Assembly: GCF_027744825.2 (NCBI RefSeq)
Contig: NC_071334.1
Span: 6,327,937-6,391,936, forward strand
Source of the DNA: Synchiropus splendidus
Taxonomy: Eukaryota > Chordata > Actinopteri > Syngnathiformes > Callionymidae
DNA length: 64,000 nucleotides
Reading direction: 5' to 3'
Position numbers and translations under genes: made by a program. The notes below the pieces were generated by a model. The model did not search any database. It was not told where the DNA came from and saw only the letters and a list, made by a program, of their open reading frames with translations. Positions 43,101-64,000 of this stretch are shown here, one piece after another. Positions within the stretch are counted from its first letter, which is position 1; every line of letters starts with the position of its first letter.

Positions 43101-44129
43101 CGAGCTCCGGTTTTCAAAATATAACTTCCGCATGAGGTGTCCAACTCTCTGTAATCAGGGAGCCTTTCAAACGTACCTCAGTAATGACGGCTTGTTTCCT
43201 AGAATAATGTGTCGTCGGAGAGCGGTTTGAATTGTGCTTTAGGACTTCTTGGTTATTTAATTGTGAAAAATATACATCTGCTTCCGGTGTTGTGCTCTCC
43301 AGCCGCCGACAGCATCGCATCATTCCCGTCAAATGACGCTGTGGCTGCGATCAGATTTTTAATAAGTAATGACGATTGCTGCCTATTTATCTCACCGTTT
43401 ATTATTGTTGTTAGAATGAATAAATATGTTTTCTTATTATTATTATTCCATGAATAAACGTAAACTCACATTCTCTCACTGTATTTTTGTCTGGGAGCTT
43501 TTGAAGAACAGGCTCGCTCACTAACTTTTATTGATCCGATGGCTGAACACGCCCACTCACAAACACACAAAAGCCCCTTCAATGGATAAATAGCACCACA
43601 TGACAAACAAAAATATTTTGCACTGGAGGAACATGAGTTAACAATTTCACGGATTAAATAATTTCAGTATGCGTTCACACCTCACCATATGGAACAAGGA
43701 ACCAAATCAAATAGTTGCAAATAGAAGCTGCTTCGCTCAGACTCTGGTCACAAGGTAGTACTAGCTGCTGCTTGTTTTATGGATGAATACAGACAGGACT
43801 GGTCAGAGACTATAAAAGAGTCCTGGCATTTTTTACTTTGGTGGCCACAGTGCTTTCATCATTACCTCGCAAATACAAGAAGAAAATAATAATGTACTCA
43901 GTGCCAGGGTTTGCTGCACTGCCAACAAAGCAAAAGATGGCTACTTTGAGTTTACTTACTATTTAACATTTTCTTCTTTTTTATATATCCGTTATATATT
44001 TGATGTCTTCGGTATGTATCTACAGTGCAGCAAGTAGTAAAAATCAAGAAAAAAAACATTGAATCAGAAAGCGGGTCCAAACTTTTGGCCTGTACTGTAT
44101 AAACACTATAAAGCTGACATGTAGTTTTT
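40176..44129. other. txlng upstream region
   Basis: Mostly AT-rich. Two ETS-type GGAAG cores on the minus strand (plus ACTTCCGC at 43123-43130 and CTTCCGG at 43281-43287) sit in a more GC-rich patch near 43.1-43.35 kb, a candidate txlng promoter and non-coding first exon. A segment at 40645-40800 starting GGCCCTATAAAATC resembles fish hAT ends, but no second end was found. Confidence 0.35.
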
Positions 44130-45508
44130 TCATTGAAGACGCCCCATCCCAGGGGAAGTACCTGTAAGGACTATAGACCGGTGGCTTTGACATCACATGT
44201 CATGAAGACCCTGGAGCGACTGATTCTCAATCAGCTCCGGCCCATAGTCACAACATCTCTGGACCCCCTCCAGTTGGCCTACCAGCCCCACCTGGGAGTA
44301 GATGATGCCATCATTTATCTGCTGAACTAGGTCTACACTCACCTGGGCCAGCCTGCAAACTCGGTGAGAATCATGTCCTTTGATTTCTCCAGATCCTTTG
44401 ACACCATCAGGCCAACTCTGCTGGGAGTGAAACTGACGGAGATGCTGGTCGATGCCCTCCGTGTGTCCTGGATTATGGACTACCTGACTGGAAGACCACA
44501 GTACGTGCACCTGCAGGGCTGTAGTAATACCGGGGCACCACAGGGGACTGTTCTCTCTCCACGCCTCATCACTATTTACAGAACAGACTTTAGCTATCGG
44601 TCGGAGACTTGCCACCTTCAGAAGTTCTCTGACGACTCTGCCATAGTTGGATGTATCAGCAAAGGTGAGGAGACTGAGTACAGGGCTGTGGTGGAGGACT
44701 TTGTTGCTTGGTGTGAGCTGAACCATCTGCAGCTCAATGTGGCAAAGTCCAAAGAACTGGTGGTGGACCTACGAAGGACCAAGTCTCCTGTGACCCCCGT
44801 TTCCATCCGGAGGGTCGATGTGGATATGGCTGAGGACTATAAATATCTTGGGGTCCACATAGACAATAAACTGGACTGGGCTCGGAACACTGAGGCCCTT
44901 TACAAAAAAAGGTCAGCGTTGTCTCTTCTTCTTGAGGAGGCTCAGGTCCTTCAACATGTGCGGGACGATGCTGAGAATGTTTTATGAGTCAGTGGTGTCC
45001 AACGCAATTCTGTTCGCTGTGGTTTGCAGCAGATTAACGGTGGCGGACACTAACAGACTCATCCGCAAAGCTGGTGATGTGGTGGGGGTGAAACTGGACT
45101 TCTTGGAGACGGTTATACGGAGAAGGATTTTCCTTAGTTTCAGGAGCATCCTGGACAACATCACCCACCCCCTCCATGAGCTCCTGGTCCTATACAAAAG
45201 CACATGGACTAATAGACTGAGACTACCCAACTCAAAGACCGAGCGCCACAGGAGGTCCTTTCTTCCTGTGGCAATAAAAACATACAATTCATCCCTGACA
45301 AAACGACAATGAAGGATTCTTTGGCACGCTTTTCTGTTCTTGAACCGCATTTTCTTGCACATTGTTTTCTAAGCTCTTTTGTATAGCTTTTTTGCACTTC
45401 ATAATATGATTTATTTTTAATTTATTTTGATATGTTGTGCACAGAGCATGTTACGAACACAATTTCCCTTGGGATTAATAACGTTTTCTGATTCTGATTT
45501 CTGATTCA
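44130..45508 (+). mobile_element. 5'-truncated non-LTR retrotransposon, L2/CR1-like, with broken reverse transcriptase
   Basis: Conceptual translation gives reverse-transcriptase blocks in order: CKDYRPVALTSHVMKTLERL, DPLQLAYQPHLGVDDAI, RIMSFDFSRSFDTIRP, NTGAPQGTVLSP, HLQKFSDDSAIVG (in place of the F/YADD box), EDYKYLGVHIDNKLDW, and ERHRRSFLPVAIKTYNSSL. A stop at 44328-44330 and a frame change near 44925-44935 break it, so it is dead. The 3' end (ACACAATTTCCCTTGGGATTAATAACGTTTTCTGATTCTGATT) is the typical end of fish L2/CR1-group LINEs with a short GATTCT tail. It lies in the txlng-ccdc102a intergenic region. Confidence 0.8.
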
Positions 45509-45889
45509 TAAAACGTAACCTCTTCAGTAATGTTCTCAGTGTGATTTGGAAATTTAGCTCATATTTCCTAAAGGCGAATACTATTTCTACAACTGCTAAA
45601 ATAATAATAATGATGGTCAATCAACCACTCAATATAAATGTGAGTTGTTCGAGTCGCAACACCGGGTCGTGTTTGCCCACAAGTTCAACCGGAGATTACG
45701 TGTGCACGTCTTTCCGCCACCGAAAACCATGCCGTTCTAACATGAATATTATAATGCACAAACTTACAACGTTTTCAGTCGGCGGCATTCGGTTCTTACA
45801 GGCATAACATTGTTTCTGCCATCAAGGAAGATAGTTTGAAGGCATCACATTCCACCTCAGGAGTCGAGCCCTGGCAGGGAAGTCCAAAT

Positions 45890-46200
45890 TTGGGCAGCCA
45901 ATCCGGGCAGGCCTGCTTGAATATCCCCCGCGCCCATTGGCCAGAGTGAGAGGGGTCTTGGCATCAGTCCGGCTGATTGGTCAGAAGGCTTCGCCCAGAC
46001 GTGTTCCAGCTTCCTACCGTCCCCCCTCAGCTTGGGTGATGATTTCGGGGGAGTTCGGAGAGAAAATAGCTGCGATATATCAATATCAACGGACGTACTG
46101 ACTGGAATTAAGGGAGTCACGGTGTCACTCGTGCTCCCGGGGACACTCGCTCGCGCCACAGGAAGGGATAACGGTCTGCACACCGGGCTTCCTCTCGGTA
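45890..46200 (+). promoter_or_regulatory. Candidate ccdc102a promoter and 5' non-coding exon
   Basis: A CpG-rich block in an otherwise AT-rich region. Three CCAAT-type boxes lie within 85 bp: CCAAT at 45898-45902 and inverted ATTGG at 45936-45940 and 45976-45980, the latter two 40 bp apart, as in NF-Y promoters. A good donor, CTCG|GTACGT, follows at 46200. The first coding exon of ccdc102a begins after an acceptor (TTTCCTCTCTAG) just upstream of 52001, so a 5.8-kb intron in the 5' UTR is inferred. Confidence 0.4.
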
Positions 46201-46245
46201 CGTTCCCATTGCTTTTGTTGTTGGAATGGTTGATAGTTTAAGGCA

Positions 46246-46283
46246 CACTCACGCGCGCACGCGCGCACGCACGCACGCACACA
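46246..46283 (+). repeat. (CGCA)n / (CA)n short repeat
   Basis: Alternating CGCGCA and CGCA units just downstream of the candidate ccdc102a first exon. Alternating purine-pyrimidine, so potentially Z-forming. Confidence 0.85.
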
Positions 46284-60937
<14,654 letters not shown>

Positions 60938-61451
60938 TACACTTGAGGACGCTCTTTTGTACACTTTGGTTGGCTGTGGACAGAAAAACCAAATATCTTG
61001 GACTTCAAAAGAAAAACTAAAGCTTTTATTGAAAACAGTTGGAGCAGTGCCAGTATTCGAGAATATTTTTCGTGATTTTAAAGACTCTGGCAGACAAGTT
61101 CAAGTTCATCTTGGAAGTCGTCTCCTCCCTTGAATAACAGACAATCGGAAGCTCTGAAACTGGCTCCACGCTGACTGTAATGTCTGGTATGAAATTTCAT
61201 GATTGAACAGAAATTCAACGATGAGTGGAATGGAAAACAACAGATTCACCCAACAAGCTAAGTAGCTGTCTCACTGCCAGCAGGTGTGTGGGGGCGTCGC
61301 CCCCAGCAAGTGTTTCTTGAATGAATTGTCATTTATCTCGTATGACATCATAGTGTCGCCCTGTCATCCATTACTTTAATGTTGTTTGACTGTTTATGCT
61401 GTTGTTCTACTTTTTGAAAGATATGTATCTCAGTAGTTTTTGTACCATCAC

Positions 61452-61457
61452 AATAAA
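61452..61457 (+). terminator. Polyadenylation signal for ccdc102a
   Basis: AATAAA about 515 bp after the ccdc102a stop, in the sequence CATCACAATAAAAG, just before a (TA)n tract. It is the first clear signal on this strand after the stop. Confidence 0.6.
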
Positions 61458-61505
61458 AGTTATTTACATAAATAAACAATGGTTTCTGCCTTGTCTTTTA
61501 CACCA

Positions 61506-61508
<3 letters not shown>

Positions 61509-61539
<31 letters not shown>
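61509..61539 (+). repeat. (TA)n microsatellite left of Tigger-like copy 3
   Basis: About 30 bp of TA ending at the transposon start. Confidence 0.9.
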
Positions 61540-61541
<2 letters not shown>

Positions 61542-62218
61542 TGGTACCTCAGTTCTCGACCACAATCCGTTCCAGACGGCCGCTCGAGAAACGTTTTGTT
61601 CGAAATCTGAATCGATTTTTCCCATTACAATGAATGGAAAAAGAAATAATGCGTTCCAAGCCTTAAAAAAAAAAGAGTGTCTGCTGCAGGTGCGCTGTTC
61701 CTCTATGTGTGTGGCCGCTGCATGTGGGAGGGGTTGCCGAGTGAGTGACGTCTCTCCAGAAGTGAAGAGGTGCCCGGTGCGTGTCCAGCTCTGAATGTGC
61801 GCTTCTGTGCAGTTTGGCTGTGACAAAGTCATAAACCAAGTCACGCTCTGTCCCAGACTGGCCTCATCCCTGTCCCAGCTCCAGCCCACAACAGGACATC
61901 AAACCCTGGAGTGAGCGCTCCAGCACCTCCCCTGTGACACTCTACCACGGTCCAGTGTGGAGACAGGAAAGGTTTTACACCTCAATATGAAGAAAAAACA
62001 GTCAGTAAATGGAGCTAACGGGACACGTCTGCATACAGAGGCTGCGTTATACACAATAACAAAGCGCGTCGTGGGTCAGCTGATCGGTCTGCGCATGTTA
62101 TGCTTTTTCCGGCTTTTTTCGGGGGCGTTCGAGTTCTGGATTTTCGTTCGAAATCAGAAGCAAAAAAATCTAGAAATTTTTATTTGAATTCTGAGACGTT
62201 TGAAAACCGAGGTACCAC

Positions 62219-62220
<2 letters not shown>
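61539..62220 (-). mobile_element. Tigger-like non-autonomous element, copy 3, inserted in a TA microsatellite
   Basis: The 682-bp element has ends CAGTGGTACCTCAGTTCTCG and AACCGAGGTACCACTG. It sits between a (TA)n tract at 61509-61539 and a (TG)n(TA)n tract at 62221-62278, consistent with TA-targeted insertion into one microsatellite. It is downstream of the ccdc102a polyadenylation signal. Confidence 0.75.

Positions 62221-62278
<58 letters not shown>
62221..62278 (+). repeat. (TG)n(TA)n microsatellite right of Tigger-like copy 3
   Basis: A short TG run then about 52 bp of TA, directly after the transposon end and before the hairpin repeat. Confidence 0.9.
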
Positions 62279-62282
<4 letters not shown>

Positions 62283-62288
62283 ATAAAT

Positions 62289-62432
62289 CATGAAAAACCT
62301 CCCTGAACAAAAGCAAACAGATGCTTTTGTTTGCTTTTGTTCAGGGATTCCTCCATGTTTGCTGTTGTTGCTCTCATCCTAGCTGCCACGTGTCTTGTGC
62401 ATCAGTGTGGTCAGTGGACCAGGAAGTCCTGC
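62289..62432 (+). repeat. Hairpin-bearing repeat, right copy
   Basis: An 18-bp perfect stem, CCCTGAACAAAAGCAAAC (62301-62318) and GTTTGCTTTTGTTCAGGG (62329-62346), with a 10-base loop. It follows a (TA)n tract directly. The downstream 85 bp (CATCCTAGCTGCCACGTGTC, then GTGCATCAGTGTGGTCAGTG) match the left copy in inverted orientation. Confidence 0.75.
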
Positions 62433-64000
62433 ACTCCTGCACTTCTTTTTCTCTGGCCCATGCTTGATGACAGTGATGAAGACTGCTCCTGCTCGACCTT
62501 CACTGCTGGCTGTCCGTTGTGAGCTGAGAAAAGAGCCACAGTTTTCACTCTAGGACATCGCAGAAAGTCACAGGTTAGATGCATAACACTGTGATGTCAC
62601 ATGGCATCACTTCTGAGGAGCTTCCTAATGCTTCTGTTTCACCTGTCACTAGGCATCACATTGTCAAAATGCCTGTGTTCCTTGTCCATATAGCGTAGTG
62701 ATGCGTCACCTCAGGGCCGCCATTACACACTGCCTTCTCCCCTGCTCCGCCAATACTGTGATTCATTCAAGCATTTGCCAACAACAAACTGCAGTTAGTT
62801 TGAGACTTGGGGTTGACCACTATAATATTAATAATAATACAAATAAATAAATGCTCATCGGTTGAAAAACACTGCCCTAAAACAGTTTGAATTTCTAATC
62901 CGTTTATTGCAGAAACAAACACTTCACACAACTCAGCCGCTGATGTCGGACACACATCATCTCAACATTTCTCCTTCACACACATGAAAGGTTGGACTAA
63001 ATATGGAGTCAGTAACACGGCTTAATAACAACAAACAAAAACAGTGGTTTTGAATAAAACACTCGCCCTGCGTGTCAATAATGTAGTGGTGAAACGTGTG
63101 TACTCGATATTAGAAGCTACATATGTAATAGTAAACTTAGAAAACTGTTCACAGAGCAGCTTTTTTCAAACATGAACGAACATGATCATATTCTTCATTA
63201 AACACGGCGTGTCAGTCAGTTATTTTCAACCATGTTAGAGTGTGGATCAGTTTCACTTTGTTAAGTCATTGACAGCTCAGTGGTGATGCGATGTGACTGG
63301 CTGTGTCCTAAGACAGTAAATGATTCATGTTTCCAGTCAGGAAGAGTGTGATGATGGATATTAGCCAAACACTCTCCTGATCAATACATTAGTGGATGGA
63401 AGACACAGAAATAAAACTAGACAGCAACAAGACACGGCAACAGGGAGCCATTCAGTCAACAACACTCAACGTGTAAACAGAAGTATTAGTGTTTTTAATC
63501 GGCTTCGCTCAACACCCACAAGAGTCAGAAGTCAGCGGTGCATTTGCTGGAGTGTCTACAGGATATGAAAGTGTCGAGTTAAGCTCGCAGACAGAAGAGG
63601 AGACTGAGAATGAATGCGTCTGTGATCCAAGTGAGACTAAGCCAGACTCAAAACAGGGTTTAAAAAGGAGATGGAGCGGCTCAACTTGTAAGGCTGGAGT
63701 TCAAATGGAAAAGTAAGTTGAGCTCAAACTTGTGTTAAAAAAAAAATTCTGATAAACTGGAATCAACCTGAGTTCAGGCTAGAATTCAACTGTCCAACCA
63801 AGTTTGAAGTCGTCCTGGATGCCTTGACCTCAACGGCAGTTCAAACTTGAACTGGTGTCGCTGCTGGCTGCAGACAACTGGAGCGGGAGCTTTTTTTCCC
63901 CCAAACTCTGAGGTCATGTTCATCTGAATTTGACTTGTGTGAAGTTTGATCTCAACTTGTTTACTGGCCTTCGATTATGCGTAAGAACTAAAGCTGCCTG
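62433..64000. other. Right-edge region, no gene assigned
   Basis: AT-rich sequence with microsatellite-like ATAATA at 62820-62850. A 75-codon plus-strand frame at 63489-63716 is acidic and ends AGVQMEK, but it has no recognised family or splice support, and it could be chance or part of an unseen neighbour. Confidence 0.4.

Noticed and set aside
44193..44726. 177-codon minus-strand frame
   Set aside because: Antisense to the LINE reverse transcriptase.
61464..61889. Conserved peptide starting [14 protein letters not shown] in three places (19118, 28589, 61464)
   Set aside because: All three lie inside copies of the same non-autonomous Tigger-like element; conservation reflects copy identity, and the frame has no transposase motif.
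63489..63716. 75-codon acidic frame near the right edge
   Set aside because: No family match, no splice context and AT-rich surroundings; not called as a gene.

Overview
This is nuclear DNA from a vertebrate, almost certainly a ray-finned (teleost) fish. It holds six multi-exon, protein-coding genes with GT-AG introns, many of them only about 75-200 bp long, plus AT-type microsatellites and several DNA-transposon and LINE families typical of fish. Exon ends were called by hand from splice sites, reading-frame phase and remembered vertebrate orthologues. Every internal junction listed is phase-consistent. No tool or database was used.

Layout, left to right: (1) 627-4252, minus: first seven coding exons of shcbp1, whose 3' half lies beyond the left edge. 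(2) 7735-15361, minus: complete nadsyn1, 20 coding exons, about 687 aa. (3) 16513-22213, minus: dok4, eight exons, about 299 aa, with a short C-terminus that needs checking. (4) 24142-27308, plus: hdgfl3, six exons, 204 aa, divergent from dok4, with a candidate alternative terminal exon. (5) 31949-40175, minus: txlng, ten coding exons, 463 aa, tail-to-tail with hdgfl3. (6) 52039-60937, plus: ccdc102a, nine coding exons, 601 aa, divergent from txlng, with a CCAAT-rich candidate promoter near 45.9-46.2 kb. Between and inside the genes lie four hAT-like elements with recognisable target-site duplications, three copies of a Tigger-like (TA-flanked) element, three copies of a fold-back element, five copies of a palindromic repeat carrying paired CTCF-like motifs, and two 5'-truncated LINEs.

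The genes do not form one pathway: mitotic/cytokinetic signalling (shcbp1), NAD synthesis (nadsyn1), receptor tyrosine kinase adaptor (dok4), PWWP chromatin reader (hdgfl3), syntaxin-binding coiled coil (txlng) and an uncharacterised coiled coil (ccdc102a). DOK4 and CCDC102A are neighbours on human 16q, so part of the linkage is ancestral. I see no bacterial-type operon, CRISPR array, virus or defence system, and no convincing new protein system. The most interesting non-genic signals are the paired CTCF-like palindromic repeats, a CCAAT/CHR arrangement upstream of shcbp1, the alternative hdgfl3 3' exon, and perfect hairpins at 2875-2915 and 62301-62346.
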